Assembly (NCBI RefSeq): GCF_023544465.1
Contig: NZ_JALPVL010000007.1
Span: 434,001-498,000, forward strand
DNA length: 64,000 nucleotides
Direction of reading: 5' to 3'
DNA from: Paractinoplanes maris
GTDB lineage: Bacteria; Actinomycetota; Actinomycetes; Mycobacteriales; Micromonosporaceae
Part shown: piece by piece, positions 16,655 through 25,312 of the stretch
How positions within the stretch are numbered: the stretch's first letter is position 1
Layout of the letters: each line of letters opens with the position of its first letter
The notes under the pieces: generated by a model
What the model saw: only the letters and a program-made list of their open reading frames with translations
Databases searched by the model: none
What the model was told of the DNA's origin: nothing
Program-made: the position numbers and the translations under genes

Positions 16655-18199
16655 TCAGCTCACGAAAGGATGGCTTCCGGGGCCCTGGCGGTGGGATCCC
16701 GGGCCGGACGTCGTGGAGGCCGCGCAGCTCGTGTCCTTCGGCAGCTTGCCGTCGACGAGCCACGCTGTGCCGATGTTGAGTGCGCACGCGTTGCCGCCGT
16801 AGACGTAGACGCCGTGCTGGTTGTCGTCGACGGTCACCAGGCGGGACCGGTTGGCGAAATTCTTGCGGAAGATCTGCCCGCCCAGGAGCGGCGTGGCCAC
16901 GTCACGGCGATTTTGCATGATCACGATGTTGGCCGGCCCGTTGTCGTTGATGGTGACCTGGGGCTCGGAGGGTCCGGCTTTCCAGAACGCGCACGGGTTG
17001 ATGTTGGCCGACGCGGCCCCGAAGATCGGGTACTTCTTGCGGTCCTGGGCGACACCGCGCTGATAGGTCCGGACGTCGCTCGGCCACTCGGTGTCGTTGC
17101 ACGTCACGGCCAGGAACGCGGAGAAGAAGTTGGAGCGCGGGTGGGCTTGCGCCGTCGCGGCCTTCGGGGCGTCGGGGGTGGCTGCTGCGGGGCTTTGCAG
17201 CGACTGCCAGAGCTGAGCCAGCTGGTCGTAGTTCGACTGGTTGTACAGGAACCCGTAGCTCAGGAGCCGGAAGACGCGCCCGTCGAACCCGGGGATGGGC
17301 TGCTTGTCGAGTCGCTCGGCGGTGGCGAAGTATGTCTTGCGCACCTCCTTCGGCGTCCGGCCGAGGCCGTACGCGATGTGTCGTTCGGCGGCCCAGGCGG
17401 CGAAGTCCGGGAACGCCTGCTCGGCGCCCAGCCCGAACCGGCGCAGGCTGGCCCGGGTCATCGCGGTGTCGCCGAGGTTGCTGTCGATGATGACCCGGTC
17501 GGTGGTTGTGGGGAACATCGAGGCGTAGGCAGCCCCGAGGGCCGACCCGTAGGACACGCCGAAGAAGCTGGCCTTCTTCTCACCCAGCGCCACCCGGATC
17601 CGGTCCAGGTCCCGCGCCGTGTTGGCCGTCGAGATGTGCGCCAGCCGTCCGTCCTTGTCGTTGGCCGAACATTGTTCGGCGACGGCCTTGGCCGCCTTGG
17701 CGTCCTCGGCGACCACGGCCGCGTTCCCGGCCCATCGCGGAACATTGCCGGCGTAGTTCTGTTCGAAGGTGAATTTGCAGTCGACCGGGGCCGAATAGCC
17801 GACACCGCGGTTGTCCATGCCGATCAGGTCGTAGGTGTCGAGAACGCTGCTCGGGATGCCGCGCTCGCTCAGCTGGGCCGGCATCTTCAACCCGGTCTCG
17901 CCCGGCCCGCCCGGGTTGAGCATCAGCACACCGCGTCGCTTCTCCGGGTTCGCGCTGGCGATCCGGGACACCTTCAGAGCGATCTTCGTCCCGGCAGGTT
18001 TCCGGTAGTCGAGCGGCACCGACACGGTCGTGCACTGGAGACCGGGCGCTTCCGCCGCGATCTCGTCCGGGCAGGTGCCCCACACCAGCCGTTTTGTCGT
18101 TTCGGCGGTCGTGGTCGGCGCCGCCGCCACTGAACCGGCCAGACCGACTGTCGCCGTCAGAATCAATCCTGATATCACCATGCCACGCCTTCGACGCAC
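16655..18199 (-). CDS. Secreted alpha/beta hydrolase, tripeptidyl-aminopeptidase (TAP) family
   Basis: A 514-residue exported hydrolase. A GTG start at 18199 gives the signal peptide MRRRRGMVISGLILTATVGL followed by AGSVAAAP, and GGAG lies 6 bases upstream; the ATG at 18181 would cost the basic n-region. The mature enzyme begins with VWGTCP, typical of the actinobacterial TAP family. FFGVSYGSALGAAYA carries the nucleophile Ser, and a C-terminal TAP-like domain includes NDNGPANIVIMQNRRDVATP with the Asp and DDNQHGVYVYGGNACA with the His. It likely cleaves tripeptides or esters outside the cell. A frameshifted relative lies at 56563. Confidence 0.88.
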   Translation of the reverse strand: MRRRRGMVISGLILTATVGLAGSVAAAPTTTAETTKRLVWGTCPDEIAAEAPGLQCTTVSVPLDYRKPAGTKIALKVSRIASANPEKRRGVLMLNPGGPGETGLKMPAQLSERGIPSSVLDTYDLIGMDNRGVGYSAPVDCKFTFEQNYAGNVPRWAGNAAVVAEDAKAAKAVAEQCSANDKDGRLAHISTANTARDLDRIRVALGEKKASFFGVSYGSALGAAYASMFPTTTDRVIIDSNLGDTAMTRASLRRFGLGAEQAFPDFAAWAAERHIAYGLGRTPKEVRKTYFATAERLDKQPIPGFDGRVFRLLSYGFLYNQSNYDQLAQLWQSLQSPAAATPDAPKAATAQAHPRSNFFSAFLAVTCNDTEWPSDVRTYQRGVAQDRKKYPIFGAASANINPCAFWKAGPSEPQVTINDNGPANIVIMQNRRDVATPLLGGQIFRKNFANRSRLVTVDDNQHGVYVYGGNACALNIGTAWLVDGKLPKDTSCAASTTSGPGSHRQGPGSHPFVS

Positions 18200-18686
18200 G
18201 TCTCTCTCCGCACTGTTGTCTCGAGCTGGAGCCCTCGCATGGCCGAGTGAAAACGTTGTTGTCGCCACACAGTCAAATCGGGACGAGACCACCGCCTTGT
18301 ACTGGGCGTTCGAGAGGCTCGCTGCCTTCACCGCAGATAGGCGAGCCGCACCCGTACCCGGCGCTGCGGTGATCGACCGGTGGCGGCGCCATCAGATCGC
18401 GGCGTCACCTCCGACACGAAGCTTCTGCGCGAGGCGTTCCGGATCCGGCCGGCCGGTCGGCGTGCGTGCCGTCGCGGTCGCCCGCTCGACGTGTGCCGGG
18501 GCACTGTCCGCGACCTTTCGCAGGCCGGATGCCGCGCAACGCGGCGGCTGTGGTGTCAGCGGTCAGTCCACCCGTCATCAACGATCCACGCCTTGCTCAC
18601 GCCGACCGAACGAGACTGATCTTCACCTCATCGGGGACCTCGCCACCGAGGATCCGCTGATCTGCGACGGCAAAAAGGCCGGCCGG
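18200..18686. other. Intergenic region with an IS end remnant
   Basis: These 487 bases separate the hydrolase start from the aceE stop. Apart from the IS-derived piece at 18575-18629 I recognise no coding sequence. Open frames here have no protein-like motifs. Confidence 0.5.
18575..18629 (-). repeat. Solo end of the IS5-family element also present at 31000
   Basis: These 55 bases match 31000-31054 at 49 positions in the same orientation. They contain the first ten codons of the transposase (SKAWIVDD after a GTG in place of the ATG) and the outer end with GAGACTGATCTTCACCTC. Nothing further of the transposase follows, so this is a remnant end left by deletion or an abortive event. Confidence 0.75.
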
Positions 18687-21356
18687 TCACAGCGCATACA
18701 TAGCGCGGGCCTTGGCGACGATCCCCGGCTCGATCTCACCGCACCGGGCCAGCGCGGCCAGCGCCGCGACCACAATGGACTGTGGATCGACGCCGAAGTG
18801 CCGGCGGACTGCCTCCCGGGTGTCGGACAGTCCGAATCCATCGGTGCCGATCGAGTTCCAGTCCTGCGGCACCCATTGGCTGACCTGATCCGGCACCGTA
18901 CGCATCCAGTCGCTGACGGCGAGGACCGGGCCGGCCGCTCCGGCCAGGACCGAGGCGACAAACGGCACCCGCTCCTCCCCCGCGGCCCGGGCGGCGTCGC
19001 TGGCCTGGCCGTCACGGCGTAGCTCGCTCCAGGAGGTGACGGACCAGAGATCGGCCGCCACACCCCAGTCGGCGGCCAGCAGGCGCCGGGCTTCGAGAGC
19101 CCAGTGGACAGCAGTGCCAGAGGACAACAGCTGCAGGCGCGGGGCATCCGGCGGTGGCGGCGTGGTGATGGCGTGGTCTTCGGGCAGCCGGTAGAGACCC
19201 CGGAGGATGCCCTGCTCCACCTGCTCCCCCGCCGGCTGGCGCGGCTGGATTTTCGGCTCGTTGTAGACGGTCAGGTAGTAGAAGACGTCTTCGGCGTCCG
19301 GGCCGTACATCCGGCGTAGGCCCTCGCGGACGATGACGGCGATCTCGTATCCGAAGGCGGGGTCGTAGGAGATCGCGGCGGGGTTGGTCGATGCGATCAG
19401 ATGCGAGTGGCCGTCTCCGTGCTGCAGGCCTTCCCCGGTCATCGTCGTGCGCCCGGCGGTGGCGCCGATCAGGAAGCCGCGGCCGAGCTGATCGGCGAGG
19501 GCCCACATCTGGTCGGCCGTACGTTGCCAGCCGAACATCGCATAGAAGATATAGAACGGGATCATCGGCTCGCCGTGCGTGGCGTACGCGGTGGCCGCCG
19601 CGGTGAAGTCAGCCATGGAGCCGGCCTCGGTGATGCCCTCGTGCAGCACCTGGCCGTCGGTGGCCTCGCGATAGAAGAGCAGCGTGTCGCGGTCCACAGG
19701 ATCGTAGTTCTGGCCGCTGGGCGAGTAGATGCCCACGCTGGGGAACAGCGACTCCATGCCGAAGGTGCGGGCCTCGTCGGGCACGATCGGCACCCACCGT
19801 CGACCGGTCTCCGGGTCGCGCATCAGGTCCTTGAGCACCCGCACCAGGGCCATGGTGGTGGCGATCTCCTGCCGGCCGGAGCCCTTGGCCAACGCCGCGA
19901 AAGCCTTCTCCGGCGGCTCCGGCAGGGCGGCCGCGTATACCCGGCGGACCGGCGTGGGCCCGCCCAGCGCGGCCCGGCGCTCGTGGAGATAGCGAACCTC
20001 CGGCGCGTTCTCGCCCGGATGGCCGTACGGCACCAGCTCAGCGTCCAGTTCGCGGTCGGTGATGGGCAGGTCGAGACGGTCGCGCAAAGCCCGGAACTCG
20101 TCGCCGGTCAGCTTTTTCATCTGGTGGTTGGCATTGCGCGAGGTGAAACCCGGGCCCAGGGTGTGGCCCTTCACGGTCTGCGCCAGGATCACGGTCGGCG
20201 CGCCGCGGTGCTCGACGGCCGCCCGGTACGCGGCGTGAATCTTGCGCGGTTCATGTCCGGCGCGCGAGTCGTGGAAGGATTCGACGATCGACTCGTCGGT
20301 CAGCCGGGCCGCCATCCGGGCCAGTACGGGGTCGGCGCCGAAGAAGTGGTCGCGGATGTAGCCGGCCTCGCGGGCCGCGTACGTCTGGAACTGTCCGTCC
20401 GGAATCTCGCCGAGCCGGCGCGCCAGCGCGCCGGTGGTGTCGAGGGCGAACAGGTCGTCCCACGCCGCGCCCCAGAGGGATTTGACGACGTTCCAGCCGG
20501 CCGCCCGGAACTGGGCCTCCAGTTCCTGCACGATTCGGTGGTTGGAGCGGACCGGGCCGTCGAGCCGCTGGAGGTTGCAGTTGATCACGAAGGTGAGGTT
20601 GTCCAGGCCCTCGCGGCCGGCGAGGCCGAGCGCCGCGGTCGACTCGGGCTCGTCCATCTCGCCGTCGCCGAGGAACGCCCAGACCCGCGCGGCGGAGGTG
20701 TCCTTGATCCCGCGGTGCTGCAGGTAACGGTTGAACCGGGCCTGGTGGATCGCCGCCAGCGAACCCAGGCCCATCGACACCGTGGGGAACTCCCAGAACC
20801 ACGGCAGCCGCCGAGGATGCGGGTAGGACGGCAGGCCGTCGCCGCCCACTTCCTGGCGGAAGCGGTCCAGGTGTCCCTCGGTGAGCCGCCCCTCCAGGAA
20901 CGCCCGGGCGTAGATGCCGGGCGACGCGTGACCTTGCAGGAACAGCTGGTCACCCGATCCGTCGAGGTCTTTGCCGTGGAAGAAGTGGTTGAATCCGACC
21001 TCGTAGAGCCACGCCGCGGAGGCGTACGTGGAGATGTGCCCGCCGAGACCGTACCGGCTACCCCTGGTCACCATGGCGGCGGCGTTCCAGCGGTTCCACG
21101 CCGCGATGCGGCGTTCGAGGTCCTCGTCGCCGGGAAACGCGGGCTCGGCCGCGGTCGGGATGGTGTTGACGTAGCCGGTCGTCAGCAGTTCCGGAAGCAC
21201 CAGACCCGACCGCGTGGCGTGGTCGAGAGTTCGGCGCATCAGGTAGGAGGCCCGTTCCGGACCGGCCGCGGAGGTGACGGCGTCCAGCGAGGCAATCCAT
21301 TCGCCGGTCTCCTCGGGGTCCCGGTCCGGTACCTGGTCCAGGGGTGAACCGCGCAT
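18687..21356 (-). CDS. aceE: Pyruvate dehydrogenase E1 component, homodimeric type
   Basis: An 889-residue protein, almost the length of E. coli AceE. The thiamine diphosphate motif is intact: GDGEMDEPESTAALGLAGRE followed by NLTFVINCNLQRLDGPV. The N-terminal YGLGGHISTYASAAWLYEVG and FLQGHASPGIYARAFLEGRL are also highly conserved. It decarboxylates pyruvate and acetylates the lipoyl group of E2. No E2 (aceF) or E3 gene is in the window. The ATG at 21356 has AAGGTGG 7 bases upstream. The gene follows a TetR gene by 30 bases and probably shares its ECF41-type promoter at 22052-22078. Confidence 0.95.
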   Translation of the reverse strand: MRGSPLDQVPDRDPEETGEWIASLDAVTSAAGPERASYLMRRTLDHATRSGLVLPELLTTGYVNTIPTAAEPAFPGDEDLERRIAAWNRWNAAAMVTRGSRYGLGGHISTYASAAWLYEVGFNHFFHGKDLDGSGDQLFLQGHASPGIYARAFLEGRLTEGHLDRFRQEVGGDGLPSYPHPRRLPWFWEFPTVSMGLGSLAAIHQARFNRYLQHRGIKDTSAARVWAFLGDGEMDEPESTAALGLAGREGLDNLTFVINCNLQRLDGPVRSNHRIVQELEAQFRAAGWNVVKSLWGAAWDDLFALDTTGALARRLGEIPDGQFQTYAAREAGYIRDHFFGADPVLARMAARLTDESIVESFHDSRAGHEPRKIHAAYRAAVEHRGAPTVILAQTVKGHTLGPGFTSRNANHQMKKLTGDEFRALRDRLDLPITDRELDAELVPYGHPGENAPEVRYLHERRAALGGPTPVRRVYAAALPEPPEKAFAALAKGSGRQEIATTMALVRVLKDLMRDPETGRRWVPIVPDEARTFGMESLFPSVGIYSPSGQNYDPVDRDTLLFYREATDGQVLHEGITEAGSMADFTAAATAYATHGEPMIPFYIFYAMFGWQRTADQMWALADQLGRGFLIGATAGRTTMTGEGLQHGDGHSHLIASTNPAAISYDPAFGYEIAVIVREGLRRMYGPDAEDVFYYLTVYNEPKIQPRQPAGEQVEQGILRGLYRLPEDHAITTPPPPDAPRLQLLSSGTAVHWALEARRLLAADWGVAADLWSVTSWSELRRDGQASDAARAAGEERVPFVASVLAGAAGPVLAVSDWMRTVPDQVSQWVPQDWNSIGTDGFGLSDTREAVRRHFGVDPQSIVVAALAALARCGEIEPGIVAKARAMYAL

Positions 21357-21386
21357 ATCAATGCCACCTTCTCTCAACGATGCGTG

Positions 21387-22043
21387 TCACCTGATTTGCT
21401 CCACCAGGCCCAGCGGCCTCTGCACGTACGCGAGCGACATCTCGTACACCAGGTCGGCCATCTCCTCGGCCGGGACCCGGCAGCCGTCGTTGAGCCAGGA
21501 CTTGAGGAGCAGGAACATGCCGCCGCTGCGGTAGTCGATGATGTAGCCGAGCAGCGGCGGCGTCCCGACGTCCTCACGCCCGTACCGGGCGAACATGCTC
21601 ATCAGCTCGCTGATGTGGATCCGGATCCGCTCGATCAGCTGGTCACGGTTCTCCAGCCGCATCACCAGCCGCAGCGATCCCGCGTGTCGTTGCCACTCCA
21701 CGAATGCCGCGACGAGCAGGTTCCGCAGGCCGATCCGCTGGGGGTGCGCGGGCGACGGCACCAGCGCCGCCCTGATGCCGGCGAAGATGTCATCGAGATG
21801 GCTGAGCAGCAGGTCTTCCTTCGAGGAAAAGTGCAGATAGAACGCCTGGCGGGAGACGTCGGCCCGGGCGGCGATCTGGCTGACCGTGATCTTCGACAGC
21901 GATTCGCTGCGCAACAGCTCGATGATCGCGTCCTGCAGCACCTTGCGGGTCCGGCGGGCACGCCGGTCCCGCCGCTGGTCGCGGCCCGCGCCGCGGGTCA
22001 GCCCTGAGCTCATCGGGAACTTTTCTCTCGCCATCGTGACCAT
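21387..22043 (-). CDS. TetR-family regulator upstream of aceE
   Basis: A 218-residue TetR protein. The DNA-binding part reads ITVSQIAARADVSRQAFYLH followed by FSSKEDLLL. The C-terminal domain is larger than minimal and hydrophobic at GGMFLLLKSWLNDG. I place the start at the ATG at 22043 because it lies exactly 8 bases after the CGTC of the upstream promoter motif, the same distance as in five other genes here; ATGs at 22034 and 22013 are alternatives and none has a good ribosome-binding site. It lies 30 bases ahead of aceE on the same strand, so it may regulate pyruvate dehydrogenase or its own operon. Confidence 0.85.
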   Translation of the reverse strand: MVTMAREKFPMSSGLTRGAGRDQRRDRRARRTRKVLQDAIIELLRSESLSKITVSQIAARADVSRQAFYLHFSSKEDLLLSHLDDIFAGIRAALVPSPAHPQRIGLRNLLVAAFVEWQRHAGSLRLVMRLENRDQLIERIRIHISELMSMFARYGREDVGTPPLLGYIIDYRSGGMFLLLKSWLNDGCRVPAEEMADLVYEMSLAYVQRPLGLVEQIR

Positions 22044-22051
22044 GGAAGAAC

Positions 22052-22078
22052 GACGGATGAGCGCGACGCAATGTGACA
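22052..22078 (-). promoter_or_regulatory. ECF41-type promoter motif for tetR-aceE
   Basis: On the minus strand: TGTCACA (22078-22072), 16 bases, CGTC (22055-22052), then exactly 8 bases to an ATG at 22043. This is a perfect match to the ECF41 promoter form as I know it. Confidence 0.65.
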
Positions 22079-22170
22079 TCCTCCGCGCTGCTGCTGATCA
22101 ACACCGGCAACTGGGGCGCCTGCGGACGAGTTCGCGAGCCCGTCGCGGTGTGGCCCGTGGTGCAGCCGGC

Positions 22171-22518
22171 TCACGGCCGACACCACCTCCGCAACTTCGC
22201 CGGGGCGGTCACCGCCCACAGGTTCACCACCCGGTCCCCGCCGGTCGCGACGATCAGCACCGCGAGAGCCGCGCCGTTGCGGCGGACAACCAGGCTGGGA
22301 CTGCCGTTGGCCGGCTCCACACTGACCTCCCCGCCGGACACCCGGAGCAGGGTCAGCGCGACCTCGGTTACCTGATCGGTGCCGGAAGCGGTCTTCCAGG
22401 GTCCGCCGTCGCATACCGCACGAACCCCGGCGTGCAGCTCGGCCCGGAAGGCAGCCCGGTCGTTGCGCCGGGCGGCCAGCGCCAGTCTGCGGACGATCCC
22501 GCCCTGTTCTTCAGTCAT
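22171..22518 (-). CDS. Stand-alone SnoaL-like domain resembling the ECF41 sigma C-terminal domain
   Basis: A 115-residue protein that looks like the C-terminal SnoaL-like half of SigJ/ECF41 sigma factors without any sigma domains. NGSPSLVVRRNGAALAVLIV and NLWAVTAPAKLRRW align with the end of those sigma factors, where the conserved N-P-x-K-L motif sits; here it is A-P-A-K-L. The N-terminal helix LALAARRNDRAAFRAELHA resembles the first helix of the domain. A close paralogue lies at 26647. It might modulate the sigma factors encoded nearby, but this is inference. An ECF41-type motif lies just upstream. Confidence 0.65.
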   Translation of the reverse strand: MTEEQGGIVRRLALAARRNDRAAFRAELHAGVRAVCDGGPWKTASGTDQVTEVALTLLRVSGGEVSVEPANGSPSLVVRRNGAALAVLIVATGGDRVVNLWAVTAPAKLRRWCRP

Positions 22519-22537
22519 GACGACATCACCCACCTTT

Positions 22538-22565
22538 GACGAATGAGTGGGGGTGGCGTGTGACA
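22538..22565 (-). promoter_or_regulatory. ECF41-type promoter motif upstream of the SnoaL-like gene
   Basis: On the minus strand: TGTCACA (22565-22559), 17 bases, CGTC (22541-22538). Eight bases later stands GTG ATG TCG TCA TGA, a 4-codon frame whose TGA overlaps the ATG of the SnoaL-like gene at 22518 as ATGA. Confidence 0.6.
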
Positions 22566-22607
22566 TCCGGGTCAGATGCCCGGACGGGCCGCCGTGAGTG
22601 TCAACCT

Positions 22608-22958
22608 GTGAAGGACACCTGCGCCCGGGTCGGTCTCTGGCAATTCGGCGCGGGACACCAGCTCGTCACCTACCAGCATGCTGACGCCACGACCGAGTGG
22701 CTCGACGGCTTCGCCGTCCGGCGGGACAGCTACCCACGGATCCCGTCGGACGACCACACTGCCTGGGGCCGGACGTACGGGTTCACGACGGAGGTGGAAG
22801 GCAGCCGGAGTTTTACGGTCGAGCCGTACAGCCCGGGCGACACGTACGCATTGGCGGAGGAAACCTTCCTCGAGGGCCCGTCCCGACTGATCGACGACCG
22901 GACCGGCGCTGTGGTCGGGACCGCCGTCACCTCGGTCGCCGGCGACCCCGGAGGATAG
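22608..22958 (+). CDS. Hypothetical protein
   Basis: A 116-residue frame from a GTG at 22608 with high GC at third codon positions, which favours this strand and frame over the antisense frame. It includes WLDGFAVRRDSYPRIPSDDH and VEGSRSFTVEPYSPGDTYAL, a soluble, beta-rich-looking sequence. I do not recognise the family. An in-frame GTG at 22560 would extend it. It is convergent with the ndh gene and its trailing remnant. Confidence 0.45.
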   Translation: MKDTCARVGLWQFGAGHQLVTYQHADATTEWLDGFAVRRDSYPRIPSDDHTAWGRTYGFTTEVEGSRSFTVEPYSPGDTYALAEETFLEGPSRLIDDRTGAVVGTAVTSVAGDPGG

Positions 22959-23072
22959 CCGTCGACCTCGAGACCCGTGCCCGGGTCGAGGCCGACCGTG
23001 CACACCACTGCGGATGAACTAAGCGGCACCCAGACGTCCGCGCCCGGCCCGTCCTCCAGGGTCGGTCGCCAT

Positions 23073-23260
23073 TCACACCAGCAGGGCGACGGGAACCCCG
23101 CCGCTGCCACGGTTGACCAGACTCAGCGCCTCGTTCAGCCCGAACGTCCGAGTCTCGGAAGCCGCAAGATCCCGCTCTCCAGCATGGCGCTGAGCACGGT
23201 CAACTGGCCGGCGTCCGGGTGCACGACGTGATAGTGGTTCTCGATGCCCCGGACTCCGGC
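23073..23260 (-). pseudogene. C-terminal remnant of a zinc-type alcohol dehydrogenase / quinone reductase
   Basis: Two frames join into a typical MDR-family tail: ENHYHVVHPDAGQLTVLSAM plus LESG in one, then ETRTFGLNEALSLVNRGSGG and VPVALLV in another. Relatives end with V-x-P-D-A-x-Q-L, then F-x-L-x-x-A and a final strand. A frameshift near 23170 and loss of the whole N-terminal part make it non-functional. The ndh gene reads into it in a third frame. Confidence 0.6.
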
Positions 23261-24633
23261 CGTCGTCCGTCATCTTGGGGGACGTGTTCGAGCAGTTGCG
23301 GCAACGGCTTGATGGGTGTTCCCGGGTCGCCGCCGGTGACGAACTCGTGACGGGGCTGTTGCACCGAGGCCAGCGACACGATGTCCCGGCCGGACACCAG
23401 CGCGGTCAGCCAGACCGCCAGCGCCCGGATCTTCCGCTCCCAGCTGGGCACCGCCAGCACGTGGTATCCCCGGTGCACCAGCCAGGCCGGCAACCCCTTG
23501 ATGACGATCCCGCGGTACTGGAAGATGCCCCGGCCCAGGCCCAGCGTGGCGACTGTGCCCAGGCTGTGGTGCACGTACTGCTTCGCCTTCCGCCCGCGCA
23601 GGGTGGCGACGAGGTTCTTCGCCAGGAGCTTCCCCTGCCGGACGGCGTGCTGGGCGTTGGGCACAGTGGTGACCCCCGGCCGGTCCGCCGCCAGGTCCGG
23701 GACCGCCGCGTCGTCGCCGGCCGCCCACGCGTCCGGCACCGGCTCGTCCTCGGTGCCGACCCGCAGATCCGCCCGTACGACGAGCATCCCGCGCTCGTCG
23801 ATGGGGAGATCGGTGTGGTTGTGCACCATGGGGTTCGCGGCGTTGCCGACGGTCCACACGATCAGTTCGGAGTCGAACTCCTCCCCGGTCGACAGGACCA
23901 CGTGGCCGTTGTCCGCGGAGACCAGTTGCGCGTTGAGGTGGACGTGCCCCCCGCGCTTCTCCAGCGACTGCACCACCCACCGGCCGGGCTTGTCAGTGAC
24001 CTCGGGCAGAATCCGGTCCCGGGCCTCCACCAGGTGGAACTCCAGCTCGGCGAGATCGATCTCGGGGTACGCCCGGACCAGCGACGTCGCCAGCGACAAC
24101 AGCTCACCGAAGCCCTCGACGCCGGAGAACCCGCCCCCGACGAACGTCACCGTCAGCAGTTGACGCCGGCGCGGCCCGGGCTCGAGAGCCGCGGCCTGGT
24201 CGAAGGCGGTGAGCAGCCGGTCGCGGATAGACACCGCCTCTTCGACGTGTTTCAGGCCGATCGCCTGCTGCGCCACGCCCGGAATGGACAGCTTACGGGT
24301 CACGGCACCGGCCGTGACGACGATGATGTCGTAGCTGAGCGGGAACTCCGGGCCTTCGGCCGGCCGTACGGTGACCGTCCGGTGCGCGTGGTCCACGGCG
24401 ACGACCCGGCCCGGGACGAGCCGGGTGCGGCGCAGATGCTTGCGCAGCGAGACCGCGGCGTGCCGGGCCTCCACCGAGCCGGCGAGCACCTCGGGCAGAA
24501 ACGGCTGATACGTCATGTACGGCCGCGGATCCACCACCACCACACGAGCCTCGTCGCGCCGGAGTTTCTTCTCCAGCTTCCATGCCGTGTAGAAGCCGGC
24601 ATAGCCACCGCCCACTATCAGAATCGTTTTCAC
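23200..24633 (-). CDS. ndh: Type II NADH dehydrogenase (NDH-2)
   Basis: A 477-residue FAD- and NAD-dependent oxidoreductase. It starts KTILIVGGGYAGFYTAWKLE, the FAD-binding motif, with a second dinucleotide motif VTFVGGGFSGVEG near residue 165 and NAQHAVRQGKLLAKNL near the FAD-contacting end. It transfers electrons from NADH to the quinone pool at the inner face of the membrane without pumping protons. The GTG at 24633 lies 8 bases after CGTC of an ECF41-type motif, which suggests a leaderless mRNA. The last 45 residues run into an alcohol dehydrogenase remnant, so the original stop was probably lost. Confidence 0.88.
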   Translation of the reverse strand: MKTILIVGGGYAGFYTAWKLEKKLRRDEARVVVVDPRPYMTYQPFLPEVLAGSVEARHAAVSLRKHLRRTRLVPGRVVAVDHAHRTVTVRPAEGPEFPLSYDIIVVTAGAVTRKLSIPGVAQQAIGLKHVEEAVSIRDRLLTAFDQAAALEPGPRRRQLLTVTFVGGGFSGVEGFGELLSLATSLVRAYPEIDLAELEFHLVEARDRILPEVTDKPGRWVVQSLEKRGGHVHLNAQLVSADNGHVVLSTGEEFDSELIVWTVGNAANPMVHNHTDLPIDERGMLVVRADLRVGTEDEPVPDAWAAGDDAAVPDLAADRPGVTTVPNAQHAVRQGKLLAKNLVATLRGRKAKQYVHHSLGTVATLGLGRGIFQYRGIVIKGLPAWLVHRGYHVLAVPSWERKIRALAVWLTALVSGRDIVSLASVQQPRHEFVTGGDPGTPIKPLPQLLEHVPQDDGRRPESGASRTTITSCTRTPAS

Positions 24634-24641
24634 GTCAACAC

Positions 24642-24669
24642 GACGGGTGCCGCCCGGGCGTTTGTGACG
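24642..24669 (-). promoter_or_regulatory. ECF41-type promoter motif for ndh
   Basis: On the minus strand: CGTCACA (24669-24663; one difference from TGTCACA), 17 bases, CGTC (24645-24642), then 8 bases to the GTG at 24633. Confidence 0.5.
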
Positions 24670-24742
24670 GCTGTCGGCGTGCCTGTCACGGGCGTCACTC
24701 AGGCCGGGCGGCGGCACCGGCCGCGCCGCCGCCCCCTGCGCA

Positions 24743-25312
24743 TCAGGCGTGGACCGGAAGGCGAAGCGGCACGAGCGCGTTGCTCCACGCGATGGTCTCG
24801 TCCAGCACCTTGTGGAGTTCAGCCGTGTGCCTCTCCGCCGGGCGGAAGATGCTGAAGTTCTCGAAGTCGGTCGCCAGGTGGAGGGCCACCAGTGCCCGCA
24901 CGTCGGCCATCGCCAGTTCCGCGACCACCGCGCGCAGGTGGTCGATCGCCCGGGATCCGCCGTACGCTCCGTAGCCGACGAAGCCGACGGCCTTGTTGTT
25001 CCACTCCTTGTTGAGGAAGTCCAAGGCGTCCTTCATGGCGCCCGACGTGAAGTGGTTGTACTCCGGCGTGACGATGATGAAGCCGTCGAACGAGGCGATC
25101 TTCTCCGCCCAGGCCAGCGTGTGCGGCTGCGAGTACTGGTCCATGGCCGGCGGCACCTCCTCGTCGAGGTGCGGCAGGCTGTAGTCGATCAGGTCCAGCA
25201 GCTCGAACTCGGCGTCGGTGCGGGTCACGGCGACCTGCTGAACCCATGCGGCCACCTGATCGCCCACCCGGCCCGGCCGGGTGCTGCCGAGGATGATTCC
25301 GATCCTGGTCAT
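24743..25312 (-). CDS. NADPH-dependent FMN reductase family protein
   Basis: A 189-residue flavodoxin-like protein. IGIILGSTRPGRVGDQVAAW carries the phosphate-binding G-S-T-R-x-x-R motif for FMN, and IIVTPEYNHFTSGAMKDALD followed by GYGAYGGSRA are the other flavin-contact segments. Members reduce FMN, quinones or azo and chromate compounds with NAD(P)H. A strong AAGGAG lies 6 bases ahead of the ATG. It lies upstream of ndh on the same strand but has its own promoter region, shared divergently with the universal stress protein. Confidence 0.88.
   Translation of the reverse strand: MTRIGIILGSTRPGRVGDQVAAWVQQVAVTRTDAEFELLDLIDYSLPHLDEEVPPAMDQYSQPHTLAWAEKIASFDGFIIVTPEYNHFTSGAMKDALDFLNKEWNNKAVGFVGYGAYGGSRAIDHLRAVVAELAMADVRALVALHLATDFENFSIFRPAERHTAELHKVLDETIAWSNALVPLRLPVHA

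Noticed and set aside
19401..21347. A 648-codon open frame antisense to aceE
   Set aside because: It mirrors aceE codons in high-GC DNA; the minus-strand protein has full family motifs, while the antisense product is a His/Arg/Gly-rich sequence without domains.
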